A stretch of DNA of 64,000 nt from Anaerolineae bacterium (GTDB lineage Bacteria > Chloroflexota > Anaerolineae > Aggregatilineales > Phototrophicaceae), in the NCBI GenBank assembly GCA_022822545.1, contig JAJEBE010000010.1, forward strand, positions 1 to 64,000, read 5' to 3'. The notes under the pieces were generated by a model. It saw nothing but the letters and a program-made list of their open reading frames with translations. It made no database searches and had not been told where the DNA came from. Position 1 is the first letter of the stretch. The number at the start of each line of letters is the position of its first letter. This document shows positions 27,624 to 37,098 of this stretch, in pieces. The translations under genes and the position numbers were made by a program.

Positions 27624-29891
27624 ATGTCAGACTTTTCTTATGTAGGCCTGCCAACGCCCTTGATCGATGGCCCCGCCAAGATCACCGGCAATTTGAAATT
27701 CACGGGCGACCTCAAGCTGGCCGGCATGCTGCATGCGCGTTTTGTCTTGAGCACCTACGCCCACGCCAATATCAGCGGCATTGACAGCTCCGCCGCTCTG
27801 GCGGTTCCGGGTGTGCAGCGCGTGCTGACGGCGGACGATCTCCCCGAGGTGACGCCATCATCGCGCGCCAAACTCATGCTCGCCCGCGATCGCGTGATCT
27901 TCGTCGGGCAGCCGATCGCGATGGTCTTGGCGGATACGCCGGCGGCGGCCGCTGATGGCGCCGAACTGGTCGATGTTGATTATGAGCCCTTGGAAGCGGT
28001 GACATCAATTGACGCCGCTTTGGCGGAGGGCGCGCCCGTGATCTGGCCGACCGGCATCCCGACCGGCGCTGAGGATGAAGCGGCGCACGGCGCGGATACC
28101 GGCGGCGAATCCGAAGAGGACGAAGGCGAGGCATCCAATATTGCCGGCAAAACACACACGGCAAAAGGGGATGTGGCCGCTGCCTTCGCCCGGGCCGATG
28201 TCCTTGTCGAGCAGACCTTTGAGACGCCGATGGTGCATCAAAGCTCGATCGAGACGCAGGGCTGGGTGGTGCAGCCCAATCCCATAAACGGCGGCGTCAC
28301 CATGTGGGGCAGCCTGCAATCGCCCTTTGGCGCGCGCCAGGATGTCGCCAATACGCTCGGCGTGCCCGAATCCGATGTGAATGTTTATGGCATGCCCGTA
28401 GGCGGCGGCTTCGGGGCGAAATTCGGCCTGTACGAACCCTTGATCGCCCTGGTCTCCGTCACTGTAGGCCGGCCGGTCAGTCTGATTTTGACGCGCGGCG
28501 AAGAATTGCTGACAACCAACCCGGCGCCGGCGCTGCGCGTTCAAGCCAAGCTAGGCTTCAGCGCTGATGGCAGCCTGCTGGCGATGCAGTCGAATGTGAT
28601 TGCGGATACGGGTGTTTATCCCAGCGGCTTGGGCGGTTTCGCCGCCATGCAATTCGCCAGCTTCTATCGCTGCGAGAATCTGCTGCTGGAATCGACCAAT
28701 GTGGTCACGAACAAGCAGTCGGTGGGAGCGTATCGCGCGCCGACCTCGCCGACCGCCTTTATGGCGGTAGAGACGCTCTTCGACGAAGCGGCGGTCGCGC
28801 TGGGCATCGATCCGGTCGAGCTGCGTTTGAAGAATGCCGCGCGCGTGGGTGATCCGGCGCCGGGTGGCGGGGATTTCCCCGTCATCGGCATGGTGGAGAC
28901 GCTCGAGGCAGCGCGCGAGCATCCGCTTTGGCGCAACCGCGAAGAATCGCGGGCCCAAGGGCGCGGCGTCGGTATCGCCATCGGTGGCTGGATGGGTGGT
29001 TTGGAACCGGGCGCTTCGGTCTGCAAGTTGAACCGCGATGGCGTCCTGCAAGTTCAGATCGGCACGGCCGACCTGTCCGGCACGCCGACCTCCTTTGCGC
29101 TGCTGGCGGCGGAAGCTTACGGCATCGAGCCGGAGCGGGTGCGCTTTGTCTACAGCGACACCGATAGCGCGCCTTATGGCGGCGGCGTCGGCGGCAGCAA
29201 AACCTTGTATACGCTGGGCGCCGCGGTGGTTCGCGCGGCGGAAGAAGCGCGCCGGCAGACCTTGGCGATCGCGGCGGAAGAGTTTGAAGTTTCGGCTGAG
29301 GACCTGGAAATCGTCGATGGCCGCGTACAAGTGCGCGGCTTCCCCGATCGCTCGATCGGCCTGGGCGATCTCGCCGGCAAGGCGATGACCTTCGATGGCA
29401 AGTATGAGCCGGTGCACAGCAATGGCCGACAAGCGATTACCGACCGCGCTCCCTCCTTCTGCGCCCAAATCGCCGAGGTTGAGGTGGATGAGGAGACGGG
29501 AGATGTCAACCTGCTCAACCTGGCGGTGGTGCAAGATGTCGGCCGCGCCATCAATCCGCTGGCGGTAGAAGGGCAGATGCAAGGCGGCGCCGTGCAAGGC
29601 GTCGGTTGGGCGCTGCTTGAAGAGATGCGCTACGATGAAGATGGGCAACTGCTCACCGGATCGTGGATGGATTACGCCATGCCCGATGCGGTGCAAGCGG
29701 CGCCGATTGACACGCAAATAGTCGAAGTGCCGTCGGTCAGCGGTCCCTACGGCGCGCGCGGCGTCGGCGAGCCGCCGGTTATCCCAACCGTGGCCGCGAT
29801 TGCCAACGCAGTCGCGCATGCCACCGGCGTGAGGATGACACAGACGCCGATGACGGCTCCGCGCGTTTTGACGGCGCTGCGAGAGCGTTAG
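27624..29891 (+). CDS. Xanthine dehydrogenase-family molybdopterin-binding subunit, orphan
   Basis: A 755-residue large subunit of a molybdenum hydroxylase. Seen: the small N-terminal alpha/beta hammerhead (GKLKFTGD-like LKFTGDLKLAGMLHARFV), GGGFGAKFGLYEPL and QSVGAYRAPTSPTAFMAVE in the Moco site, GVGGSKTLYTLGAAV, and the C-terminal GPYGARGVGEPP with the catalytic Glu. An acidic insertion sits near residues 150-172 (DTGGESEEDEGEAS). The Gln usually found in the 'AQIAAE' segment reads FALLAAE. No FAD or 2Fe-2S subunit gene is next to it. The start follows a strong AAAGGAGAGG. The substrate is unknown. Confidence 0.88.
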   Translation: MSDFSYVGLPTPLIDGPAKITGNLKFTGDLKLAGMLHARFVLSTYAHANISGIDSSAALAVPGVQRVLTADDLPEVTPSSRAKLMLARDRVIFVGQPIAMVLADTPAAAADGAELVDVDYEPLEAVTSIDAALAEGAPVIWPTGIPTGAEDEAAHGADTGGESEEDEGEASNIAGKTHTAKGDVAAAFARADVLVEQTFETPMVHQSSIETQGWVVQPNPINGGVTMWGSLQSPFGARQDVANTLGVPESDVNVYGMPVGGGFGAKFGLYEPLIALVSVTVGRPVSLILTRGEELLTTNPAPALRVQAKLGFSADGSLLAMQSNVIADTGVYPSGLGGFAAMQFASFYRCENLLLESTNVVTNKQSVGAYRAPTSPTAFMAVETLFDEAAVALGIDPVELRLKNAARVGDPAPGGGDFPVIGMVETLEAAREHPLWRNREESRAQGRGVGIAIGGWMGGLEPGASVCKLNRDGVLQVQIGTADLSGTPTSFALLAAEAYGIEPERVRFVYSDTDSAPYGGGVGGSKTLYTLGAAVVRAAEEARRQTLAIAAEEFEVSAEDLEIVDGRVQVRGFPDRSIGLGDLAGKAMTFDGKYEPVHSNGRQAITDRAPSFCAQIAEVEVDEETGDVNLLNLAVVQDVGRAINPLAVEGQMQGGAVQGVGWALLEEMRYDEDGQLLTGSWMDYAMPDAVQAAPIDTQIVEVPSVSGPYGARGVGEPPVIPTVAAIANAVAHATGVRMTQTPMTAPRVLTALRER

Positions 29892-29926
29892 TCTCCCTAT
29901 TGTGCTAGCGGCTCTTTACCTTTCCG

Positions 29927-29955
29927 ATCCCCTTGCCATGCAGGGGGATTTTCTT
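29927..29955 (+). terminator. Rho-independent terminator
   Basis: ATCCCCTTGC and GCAGGGGGAT (29927-29936 / 29940-29949) can form a 10-bp stem with one G-T pair and a CAT loop, followed by TTTTCTTGTT. It stands 35 bp after the molybdenum hydroxylase stop and before the convergent SDR gene. Confidence 0.8.
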
Positions 29956-30006
29956 GTTCTGAGCGACCGAGCGTCTGGCGGGAGCAGCGCAGAGATTAAC
30001 TTCGGC

Positions 30007-30774
30007 TCAGCGACCGCCATCCACCGAAAGCACCTGCCCCGTGATCCAATTGGCGTAGTCGGAAGCGAAGAAAAGAACGCCATGGGCGATGTCTTCCGGC
30101 TTGCCGAGCCGCTTGAGGGCGAAGCGTTTGATTAGGGCGCGTTGGCCCTCTTCGCCGTAGGATTCGAATTGGCGGATGGAATTGGGGTTGGAGAGGACGA
30201 AGCCGGGGGCGATGTTGTTGACGGTGATATTCCATTCGCCGAGTTCATGGGCGAGTTGGCGCGTCAAGCCGATTTGGGCGGCTTTGGCGGAGGCGTAGGC
30301 TTGTATGCCGGTGAGGCTGACGCCGAGCCCCGCGCCGCTTGAGATATTGATGATGCGGCCGGAGCGCTGCGTCTTCATGCCGGGGGCGACAGCTTGCGCG
30401 AAATAGAATGCCCCGCGGGTATTCACCTCGAAAATGCTGTCCCAATCGTCTTCGCTGATCTCCTCCAGCGGACGGCCAACCTGGCCGAGCACACCGCCGG
30501 CGTTGTTGACGAGGATGTGCACGGTCTCGTCTGCCGCCAGGATTTCCTCCACAAAACTGAAGACGGCGGAGCGGTCGCGTACATCGACGACTTTGACCTG
30601 GCAATTGCCAGCAAGGTTCCGGCAGATTTGGCGGGTCTCTTCGAGTTCGTCAGCGATCACATCACAAGCCCAGACGGATGCGCCGCGGGCGGCGAATTCG
30701 CGGGCGATAGCGCGGCCGAAACCGTGGGCGGCGCCGGTGACGATGACGGTTTTGTCTTCAAATCGGATATTCAT
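30007..30774 (-). CDS. Short-chain dehydrogenase/reductase
   Basis: A 255-residue classical SDR. The cofactor loop TGAAHGFGRAIA, the NNAG motif (ILVNNAGG), catalytic Ser in IINISSGAGLG and YASAK with Tyr/Lys are all present. DVIADEL after beta-2 points to NAD(H) rather than NADP(H). It is the third gene of a minus-strand operon behind the creatininase and the ketopantoate-reductase-like gene, with a 4-bp overlap, so it probably acts on the same compound. The exact substrate cannot be told from the sequence. Confidence 0.88.
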   Translation of the reverse strand: MNIRFEDKTVIVTGAAHGFGRAIAREFAARGASVWACDVIADELEETRQICRNLAGNCQVKVVDVRDRSAVFSFVEEILAADETVHILVNNAGGVLGQVGRPLEEISEDDWDSIFEVNTRGAFYFAQAVAPGMKTQRSGRIINISSGAGLGVSLTGIQAYASAKAAQIGLTRQLAHELGEWNITVNNIAPGFVLSNPNSIRQFESYGEEGQRALIKRFALKRLGKPEDIAHGVLFFASDYANWITGQVLSVDGGR

Positions 30775-31778
30775 GCAAACTCCGCGTTTAATTCGTCGAG
30801 ATTGGATAAGGATTGTTCGCGCGCGCCGTCTTCGATCTCGTGAATCATATCAATCCAGCGGCGCGTAAGGGGCAGGGCGAAGCCTACGGTTTTGGCTTGT
30901 GCCAGCAGAGGCTCATACATAATAACCTCGGTCTTGCGTTTTCGGATGGCGAGATCGCGCCAGATGCCACTATGTGTCTTGGCGGAGAGTTTGTTGAAGG
31001 CGGTCAGGGTATCGAGTGACTGGTTGATGCCGTCTCCGTCGTCGGCGAGGAAGGCAGCAGGCTCAAAGCCGTTGAAGCCGTAAGCCTCGATGCCGAGCTT
31101 GTCAGCCAGACCAAGAATCTCCCGGGCGGCGCGGATGTAGAGCTGACGGTAGCGCCCGTCGGCAAGCGCCTCGGCGATGGATTGGTGCGTCAAGGCGGAG
31201 ACGAAGAGCATGGCGCCGTAGGCTTCTTTGCCCCAGAGGTAGCCCCAGATATTGTTGGTGGTCAGTGTATTTTTGTCGAAGTCGCGGAAGAGAGCGGCCA
31301 GATGCTGGAGCCGCGGGCTGATGACGCCGTCAAGCTCGCCGAGGACGACCGCGCCGCGCCCGCCGAAGAGGATCTCGCCGGGCGCGTGGTAATCGGCGCT
31401 GAAATTGACAAAGCAACCGATGACGCGCTCTGCGCCGAAGATATCGCGCAGGAGGAGCTCGTTCAAGCCGTTCTGCACCGAGACGACGACGCCATCGTCC
31501 GCCAGGAAGGGAGCGAGGCTTTCCGCCGCCGTTTGTGTATGCTGCGATTTTGTGCAGAGGAGGATGGTCTGATATTCGCCGGTGAGCGCGGCGGGACTGC
31601 GCGCCGAGGCTGGCACGGTGAATTCATCGACGGGACCGGTGATTGTCAAGCCGCTCTCATTGATGGCATCCACATGATCGTCGACGATATCGACGAAGAG
31701 GATATCGTGTCCGGCGCGAATCAGGTAAGCGCCGAGCGTACCGCCGATGGCGCCGGCGCCCCAAATTAATGTGGTCAT
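30771..31778 (-). CDS. Ketopantoate reductase-family oxidoreductase
   Basis: A 335-residue NAD(P)-dependent reductase of the PanE/ApbA fold. The N-terminus TTLIWGAGAIGGTLGAYLIRAG is the GxGxxG loop, TILLCTKSQHT the central strand with the catalytic lysine region, SVQNGLNE the typical asparagine segment. The C-terminal helical domain has NNIWGYLWGKEAYGA. It is about 30 residues longer than typical PanE and lies between a creatininase and an SDR (1-bp and 4-bp overlaps), so it is unlikely to be the pantothenate enzyme. A role in reducing a 2-oxo acid in the same catabolic route is an inference. Confidence 0.82.
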   Translation of the reverse strand: MTTLIWGAGAIGGTLGAYLIRAGHDILFVDIVDDHVDAINESGLTITGPVDEFTVPASARSPAALTGEYQTILLCTKSQHTQTAAESLAPFLADDGVVVSVQNGLNELLLRDIFGAERVIGCFVNFSADYHAPGEILFGGRGAVVLGELDGVISPRLQHLAALFRDFDKNTLTTNNIWGYLWGKEAYGAMLFVSALTHQSIAEALADGRYRQLYIRAAREILGLADKLGIEAYGFNGFEPAAFLADDGDGINQSLDTLTAFNKLSAKTHSGIWRDLAIRKRKTEVIMYEPLLAQAKTVGFALPLTRRWIDMIHEIEDGAREQSLSNLDELNAEFA

Positions 31779-32479
31779 CAGTCCCAGCCTCCTTCGAGCA
31801 GGTCAAGCGTTTCGTCCCGGGCGACTTGCCAGATCGCCAGCATATCCTCGTCCGCGCGCTGATAGACGCCGCCCATATTGCCGTCGACCAGTTCTTCACG
31901 GGTTTGCTGCGGTGTCATCAAAGGGAGTCTATCCAGATCGGTAGGCGGCTTCTGACCGATCGGCAGTTCAACGCCGGCGAGGCGGGTCCAGGGGAAGTTT
32001 TCCATCCAGGAGGCGTGCGAGCCGATGGGATCCGTTTCGACCACTTTTTGCCAGGTGAGGGGCGCGTTGTACCAGTTGTGCCATTTGACTTTGGAGTCGG
32101 GGTTGTCCATCATCCATTCGCGCAGCATGCCTTGGGCGGGCGCGTTGCCGCCGTGGCCATTTATCAGCAGGATGCGGCGGAAACCGGCCCGGCGGATGCT
32201 ATCGAGCACATCGCGGATCAGCGCGAGGTAGGTTTGGATGCGCAGGCTGACGCTGCCGGGGAAGGCGGTCCATTGCTGCGCCAGGCCATAGGGGATGACC
32301 GGATATACCGGGACATTGGCGCGGTCGCCGACTTCGCGGGCGAGGCGAGAGGAGAGAATCGTATCGACGCAGAGGCTGAGATAGGCGTGCTGCTCGGTGC
32401 TGCCGGTGGGCAGGATGCAGCGATCGTCCCCCTTTAGGTATTGCTCGACTTGCATCCAATTCATTTCGGAGATCAGCAT
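31778..32479 (-). CDS. Creatininase-family amidohydrolase
   Basis: A 233-residue metal-dependent hydrolase opening cyclic amides or acting on formamide-like groups. Seen: LPTGSTEQHAYLSLCVDT with Glu/His/Asp metal ligands, PVIPYGLAQQWTAFPGSVSL, LLINGHGGNAPAQ with the His-Gly-Gly-Asn signature, and GSHASWMENF near residue 155. The 'GSTEQHG' Gly is Ala here. The ATG at 32479 follows AAGGG and begins at the family N-terminus. It leads the creatininase/ketopantoate-reductase/SDR operon and is divergent from the PhyH operon. Confidence 0.88.
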   Translation of the reverse strand: MLISEMNWMQVEQYLKGDDRCILPTGSTEQHAYLSLCVDTILSSRLAREVGDRANVPVYPVIPYGLAQQWTAFPGSVSLRIQTYLALIRDVLDSIRRAGFRRILLINGHGGNAPAQGMLREWMMDNPDSKVKWHNWYNAPLTWQKVVETDPIGSHASWMENFPWTRLAGVELPIGQKPPTDLDRLPLMTPQQTREELVDGNMGGVYQRADEDMLAIWQVARDETLDLLEGGWD

Positions 32480-32528
32480 GTTTTGGCCCTTATTCCTTCG
32501 GCTTCGGTTGTTGGATGGCGATTCGATG

Positions 32529-32557
32529 ATAATATACGCTAGCATGTTGAATGCCAA
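32529..32557 (-). promoter_or_regulatory. Candidate sigma-70-type promoter of the creatininase operon
   Basis: On the minus strand TTGGCA (32557-32552) and TATTAT (32534-32529) are 17 bp apart. Transcription would start near 32522, about 40 bp ahead of the ATG at 32479. This also argues against an upstream start for the creatininase. Sequence match only. Confidence 0.5.
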
Positions 32558-32610
32558 GTTTCTGGCGTCCCGGGCGCAGAGGCGCGGCGGTCGAGAGAGA
32601 GGCGAAGGTT

Positions 32611-33381
32611 GTGGCTGATGAGATTCTGCGTTATTGGAAACTGAGCGAAAATGAGGTTTATTTCTATCGGACGAGCGGCTACTTGTCGCTGCCCGGCTTG
32701 ATCAGCCGGGCTGACGCGGCCGCCTTGGCTGAGGAAGTCACCCAGGTGATGGAAGGCTTGGGCAGCGCGCGCGAAGACTTGCGGCGGGCGACGACTTCAA
32801 AGGACAAGCTGCGCCAGAGCCGGCAGTATTTGGCGGATTGGACGCTGGCGCGGCTGATTCACAGCGGGGGATTGAACGGGCTTGCGGCTCAATTGATGGG
32901 CGGTCCATCGACCTTGTACATGCCCTTCACGGCGGTGAAGAGCGGCGGTGGCGGGGGACGTTTCCATTTTCACCAAGACAATCAATACACGCGCTTTGAT
33001 GGCCCCGGCATCAACATCTGGTTCGCGCTGGGGGAGATGTCGCCGGAGAACGGCTGTTTGCAGATAGCGCCGGCATCGCATCTGGCCGGCACGCTCGATT
33101 CGGTCGAGAGCGAAGATCGGGATGGGCATCGGACGGTGGCGGTCGAGCCGGAGGATTTCTTGCCGCTGCGCATGATGCCGGGAGACGCGGTGGCTTTTTC
33201 GCGCTTGACCCTGCACGGCTCGGGCGCGAACAGGGCGGATCAGCCGCGTTTGGCTTATGCTGTTCAGTATCATCGCGATGATGTGCGGGCGTCGCGGGCT
33301 GGCGAAGACCTTGGACTGTTGAAGGAGAATCCGCGTTATGTCATCGCGCCGGTGGCAGCGATATTGCCGGCGAATGAATGA
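32611..33381 (+). CDS. Phytanoyl-CoA dioxygenase (PhyH)-family 2-oxoglutarate/Fe(II) oxygenase
   Basis: A 256-residue double-stranded beta-helix oxygenase. The iron-binding HxD is FHFHQDNQY (His121, Asp123), the distal histidine is His202 in LTLHGSGAN, and Arg213 in RLAYAVQYH would hold 2-oxoglutarate. NIWFALGEMSPENGCLQI is the usual core segment. The start is taken as GTG 32611 behind GAGAGAGG; an ATG at 32551 in frame overlaps the divergent promoter and adds no family sequence. It is the first gene of a plus-strand group with DapA-like and OYE-like enzymes, which suggests hydroxylation of a small natural product. Confidence 0.87.
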   Translation: MADEILRYWKLSENEVYFYRTSGYLSLPGLISRADAAALAEEVTQVMEGLGSAREDLRRATTSKDKLRQSRQYLADWTLARLIHSGGLNGLAAQLMGGPSTLYMPFTAVKSGGGGGRFHFHQDNQYTRFDGPGINIWFALGEMSPENGCLQIAPASHLAGTLDSVESEDRDGHRTVAVEPEDFLPLRMMPGDAVAFSRLTLHGSGANRADQPRLAYAVQYHRDDVRASRAGEDLGLLKENPRYVIAPVAAILPANE

Positions 33382-33455
33382 GGGGCGGTGGTCGGCTTTG
33401 AGGCGCGGAATGAGTAAGCGGAAGTTGGGAAAGAGCGAGAACAGAGGAGTTCGCT

Positions 33456-34427
33456 ATGATTGAGCAAGCGCAAGAGGCAATTGACCCGCGGGCGATGATT
33501 CGTCCGAGACGGCGGATCAGCGGCATTTCGGCGATTTTATTGCCCTTTGCAGACAACTTCGAGATTGACTGGCAGGGGCTGGCGGATCATGTGCGGCGGA
33601 CGGCGGAAGCGGGCTTGACGCCGGCGGTGAATATGGACACGGGTTATGCCAACCTGATCAGCGAGGACGAACGTCAGCAGGCCCTGGCATTGACGCGGGA
33701 TGTGTTGGGGGGCGGAGAATTTGTCGCCGGCGCCTTCGTCCCCGATGAGCCGGGCGCTGCTTTTGACCCCGATGCTTATTTCAGCCAGGTTGAGAGCATT
33801 CAGCGCTATGGCGGCACGCCGATCATCTTTCAGTCTTATGGGCTGACGCAGCAATCGGACGCGGGTATCATCCGCGCTTATGAGACGGTGGCGGAGAAAA
33901 CCGACCGCTTCATCGCCTTTGAGTTGGGCACGATGTTCGCGCCTTTTGGCGCCATCTATGATCTGGATACCTATCGCGGCTTGATGGGCATCGCAGCCTG
34001 CGTCGGCGCGAAACATTCTTCATTGAGTCGGCAGCTCGAGTGGGAGCGGCTGCTGCTGCGTGATGCCCTGCGTCCCGATTTCAAGGTTTATACCGGCAAT
34101 GACCTGGCGGTCGATATGGTGATTTATGGCAGCGATTATTTGCTGGGGCTGAGCACCTTCGCGCCTGATCTCTTTGCCGAGCGGGATGCCATGTGGCTGG
34201 CGGGCGACCCCGGTTTTTATGAATTAAACGACTTGATTCAGTATCTCGGCTTCCTGGTCTTCCGGCCGCCGGTGCCGGCCTACAAGCATTCGGCGGCGCA
34301 ATTTTTGAAGCTGCGGGGATGGATCAGCTCGGATCAGACACATCGCGATTCGCCAAGACGGCCGGAAAGCGATGTCGCAATCCTGCGTGATATTGCTGAG
34401 CGGCTCGGCATCTTGGGAGCGAATTAG
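33456..34427 (+). CDS. DapA/NAL-superfamily aldolase-like protein
   Basis: A 323-residue TIM-barrel protein of the dihydrodipicolinate synthase/N-acetylneuraminate lyase superfamily. The N-terminus [21 protein letters not shown] matches the family start, [16 protein letters not shown] the pyruvate-binding loop in altered form, and [14 protein letters not shown] places the Schiff-base lysine at Lys186. The usual pyruvate-loop GTTGE and the catalytic Tyr of the YN-x-P strand are not recognisable ([13 protein letters not shown]). It may therefore be a retro-aldolase or dehydratase for an unusual substrate rather than DapA. It lies 3 bp before the OYE-like gene. Confidence 0.78.
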   Translation: MIEQAQEAIDPRAMIRPRRRISGISAILLPFADNFEIDWQGLADHVRRTAEAGLTPAVNMDTGYANLISEDERQQALALTRDVLGGGEFVAGAFVPDEPGAAFDPDAYFSQVESIQRYGGTPIIFQSYGLTQQSDAGIIRAYETVAEKTDRFIAFELGTMFAPFGAIYDLDTYRGLMGIAACVGAKHSSLSRQLEWERLLLRDALRPDFKVYTGNDLAVDMVIYGSDYLLGLSTFAPDLFAERDAMWLAGDPGFYELNDLIQYLGFLVFRPPVPAYKHSAAQFLKLRGWISSDQTHRDSPRRPESDVAILRDIAERLGILGAN

Positions 34428-34430
34428 ACG

Positions 34431-35864
34431 ATGGCCTACAAGCGGGTTGCGCAACTGCGGACTTATGAGCAGTTCAGCGAATATTGCGAAGCGGTTGGCG
34501 CGGACTTGCCAGTCGATCCCCTGGCGGAACGCGGCGCCGAGTCGCCGTTGGCGCGGGCCTATCGCTATCGCGACCGCGACTTAAGCAATCGCTTTGCGAT
34601 ACTGCCGATGGAAGGCTGGGATGGCACGGCTGAGGGTGAGCCCTCGCCATTGACACGACGGCGCTGGCAACGCTTCGGCCGCAGCGGCGCCAAGCTGATA
34701 TGGGGCGGGGAGGCGGTGGCCGTCCGGCATGATGGGCGCGCGAACGCTCGTCAGTTGGTGATCAATGACAGGACTGCGGCTAGCCTGGCCGATCTGCGTT
34801 GTGAGTTGCTTGAGGCGCATGTGGAGCAGTTTGGCGCGGCTGACGATCTTTACGTGGGTTTGCAGTTGACGCATTCGGGTCGCTTTTGTCGGCCGAATGG
34901 TCCGGCGCTGGAACCGCTGGTGCTGTATCGGCATCCGATCCTGGATAAGAAGTTTCAACTGGATGACGATGACTGCGTCATGAGCGATGAGGATGTCGGG
35001 CGGCTGATCGCGGACTTTGGGCGGGCGGCTGCGTTGGCGCAGGGGGCGGGCTACAACTTCGTCGATATCAAGCACTGCCACGGTTATTTGGGTCATGAGT
35101 TCCTGAGCGCGGTCGATCGCCGTGGGAAGTATGGCGGCAGCTTCGAAAATCGGACACGCTTCCTGCGCGATACAGTCAAGCTGATACGCGCGGTCGCGCC
35201 GGGGTTGGATATCGGACTGCGCCTGAGCGCGGTAGACTGGATTCCCTTCCGGCCGGGGACGGACCGGATAGGCGAGCCATCGCCCTATAGCAGCGAGCGC
35301 TATCCCTACGCCTTTGGCGGAGATGGCACGGGCATCGGCATTGACCTGGCGGAGCCGGTCCGCTTCCTGGAATTGCTGCGAACGCTGGATATTCAGCTTG
35401 TTTGCATCACGGCGGGCAGCCCTTATTACAATTTTCATATTCAGCGGCCGGCGGTCTTCCCGCCATCGGACGGTTACTTGCTACCGGAGGATCCGCTGGT
35501 GGGCGTGGCGCGGCAGATCAAGATCACAGCCGAGTTGAAGGCGGCTTTTCCCGACTTGACCATTGTGGGCTCGGGCTATTCCTATTTGCAGGATTGGCTG
35601 CCGAATGTAGCGCAGGCGACCGTGCGCGAGGACATGACCGATTTCGTCGGCTTGGGGCGGATGGCGCTGAGTTATCCGGAGTTGCCGGCCGATTTGCTGG
35701 CGGGGCGGCCGGCTCAGCGCAAGCGTATTTGCCGCACCTTCAGCGATTGCACGACGGCGCCGCGCAACGGCATGGTATCGGGCTGCTATCCTCTTGATGA
35801 GTTCTACAAGTCGCGCGATGAATATGAGCGCTTGATGGCGATCAAGAAGGAGACGACGCCTTGA
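34431..35864 (+). CDS. Old Yellow Enzyme-family NADH:flavin oxidoreductase
   Basis: A 477-residue FMN-binding TIM barrel. Seen: [13 protein letters not shown] in the FMN pocket, [41 protein letters not shown] in segments with the His-x-x-His substrate site, [10 protein letters not shown], and [17 protein letters not shown] near the phosphate site. After the barrel a Cys-rich [19 protein letters not shown] follows; it is not the standard 4Fe-4S pattern of dienoyl-CoA reductases but could bind a metal. There is no C-terminal FAD domain. It is the last gene of the PhyH/DapA-like group. Confidence 0.85.
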   Translation: MAYKRVAQLRTYEQFSEYCEAVGADLPVDPLAERGAESPLARAYRYRDRDLSNRFAILPMEGWDGTAEGEPSPLTRRRWQRFGRSGAKLIWGGEAVAVRHDGRANARQLVINDRTAASLADLRCELLEAHVEQFGAADDLYVGLQLTHSGRFCRPNGPALEPLVLYRHPILDKKFQLDDDDCVMSDEDVGRLIADFGRAAALAQGAGYNFVDIKHCHGYLGHEFLSAVDRRGKYGGSFENRTRFLRDTVKLIRAVAPGLDIGLRLSAVDWIPFRPGTDRIGEPSPYSSERYPYAFGGDGTGIGIDLAEPVRFLELLRTLDIQLVCITAGSPYYNFHIQRPAVFPPSDGYLLPEDPLVGVARQIKITAELKAAFPDLTIVGSGYSYLQDWLPNVAQATVREDMTDFVGLGRMALSYPELPADLLAGRPAQRKRICRTFSDCTTAPRNGMVSGCYPLDEFYKSRDEYERLMAIKKETTP

Positions 35865-35894
35865 TGGCGCCGCCCTGAAATCTCGCGATTGGCT

Positions 35895-36932
35895 TTAGAG
35901 CCATGCGTATTGGTTCGGCTCAAAATTGATCAGCGCGCCATGATAGTAGGGTACGGTGGCGCGTTCCGGTTCGGCCAGCGCGTCCAGGCGGGCATGGTCC
36001 TCCGCGGATAGCTCAACATCGGTGGCGCCGAGGTTGTCGATCAGATGCGCCATGGTGCGGGGCCCGATGATGGGGCTGGTGACGCCGGGCTTGCTATTGA
36101 CCCAGGCGAGCGCGACCTGGCTGGCGCTGCAGCTTTTTTCGTCCGCGATCTGCTGGACGAGATCGAGGACATCAAAAGCGCGGTCGGTGAAGTGTTGGTC
36201 GCGTCGACGCTGGAAGGCGCTGCCACGTCCGGAATCGGAGCCGAAGCGGCTATCGCCCGGGATAGGCTCGCCGCGTTTGTACTTGCCGGTGAGGAAACCT
36301 CGCGCCAGCGGCGACCAGGGTATGATGCCGATGCCGTAAGACTGCGCCATGGGCACCATCTCGCGCTCGATGCTGCGGTCGAGCAGGTGGTAGGGCGGCT
36401 GCTCGCTGACGAAGCGGTTGAGCCCTAATTCCTTGGCGACCCAGAGCGACTCCATCACGCGCCAGGTGGGGAAGGTGCTGGTGCCGATATAACGGACCTT
36501 GCCGGCGCGGATCAGGTCGTCGAGGGCGCGCAAGGTCTCGTCGATGGCTGTGTCGGGTCGCGGGCGGTGCAGTTGGTATAGATCGATGTAGTCCGTTTGC
36601 AGCCGCTTAAGCGAGGCATCGCATTGCTGGATGATGTGGCGGCGATTATTGCCGGCGGCGAGAATGTCGTCATCGTCCATACGCCCGTGGACTTTGGTGG
36701 CGAGCACGATGCGGTCGCGCTTGCCATTGCGCTGCAGGGCTTTGCCGACGACGGTTTCGCTGCCGCCGCGCGAGTAAACATTGGCGGTATCAAAGAAATT
36801 GATGCCGGCGTCGATGGCCTGGTCGATCATGTCAAAGCTGTCGGATTCGGATGTGGGACCGCCGAAGTTCATGCAGCCGAGGCATAGCTCGCTGACCATG
36901 ACGCCGGTCCGCCCGAGAGAGCGGTATTGCAT
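35895..36932 (-). CDS. Aldo/keto reductase
   Basis: A 345-residue NADP(H)-dependent TIM-barrel reductase of the YajO/AKR13-like type. The catalytic tetrad appears as Asp and Tyr in FFDTANVYSRGGSE, Lys in VLATKVHG and His in LYQLHRPRPD. The NADP-binding end has IIPWSPLARGFLTGKY and SPIIGPRTMAHL. It has its own promoter on the minus strand and converges on the OYE-like gene with a 30-bp gap. The substrate is unknown; sugars or aldehydes are likely given the GalM neighbour. Confidence 0.9.
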   Translation of the reverse strand: MQYRSLGRTGVMVSELCLGCMNFGGPTSESDSFDMIDQAIDAGINFFDTANVYSRGGSETVVGKALQRNGKRDRIVLATKVHGRMDDDDILAAGNNRRHIIQQCDASLKRLQTDYIDLYQLHRPRPDTAIDETLRALDDLIRAGKVRYIGTSTFPTWRVMESLWVAKELGLNRFVSEQPPYHLLDRSIEREMVPMAQSYGIGIIPWSPLARGFLTGKYKRGEPIPGDSRFGSDSGRGSAFQRRRDQHFTDRAFDVLDLVQQIADEKSCSASQVALAWVNSKPGVTSPIIGPRTMAHLIDNLGATDVELSAEDHARLDALAEPERATVPYYHGALINFEPNQYAWL

Positions 36933-36964
36933 GGCTTGCTCCTTTTTGATGGCTAATGCCGATC

Positions 36965-36993
36965 ATTGTAGCTTCTGTTGGCGCGGGTGTTAA
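36965..36993 (-). promoter_or_regulatory. Candidate sigma-70-type promoter of the aldo/keto reductase
   Basis: On the minus strand TTAACA (36993-36988) and TACAAT (36970-36965) are spaced 17 bp, each one base from consensus, about 30 bp ahead of the start codon. Sequence match only. Confidence 0.5.
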
Positions 36994-37098
36994 CCGGAAG
37001 CTGGCGCAGGGACCAATTATCGCTGGGCAGAATTTCACTCGCGGTGGAGAATGCGCTAAGATTGGCGGGTGTTTTCGATAAAGTAGGAGGGGACGCTG

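Noticed and set aside
28551..29819. Minus-strand open frame of 422 codons inside the molybdenum hydroxylase gene
   Set aside because: Fully antisense to conserved Moco-binding segments and without any recognisable motif or ribosome site.
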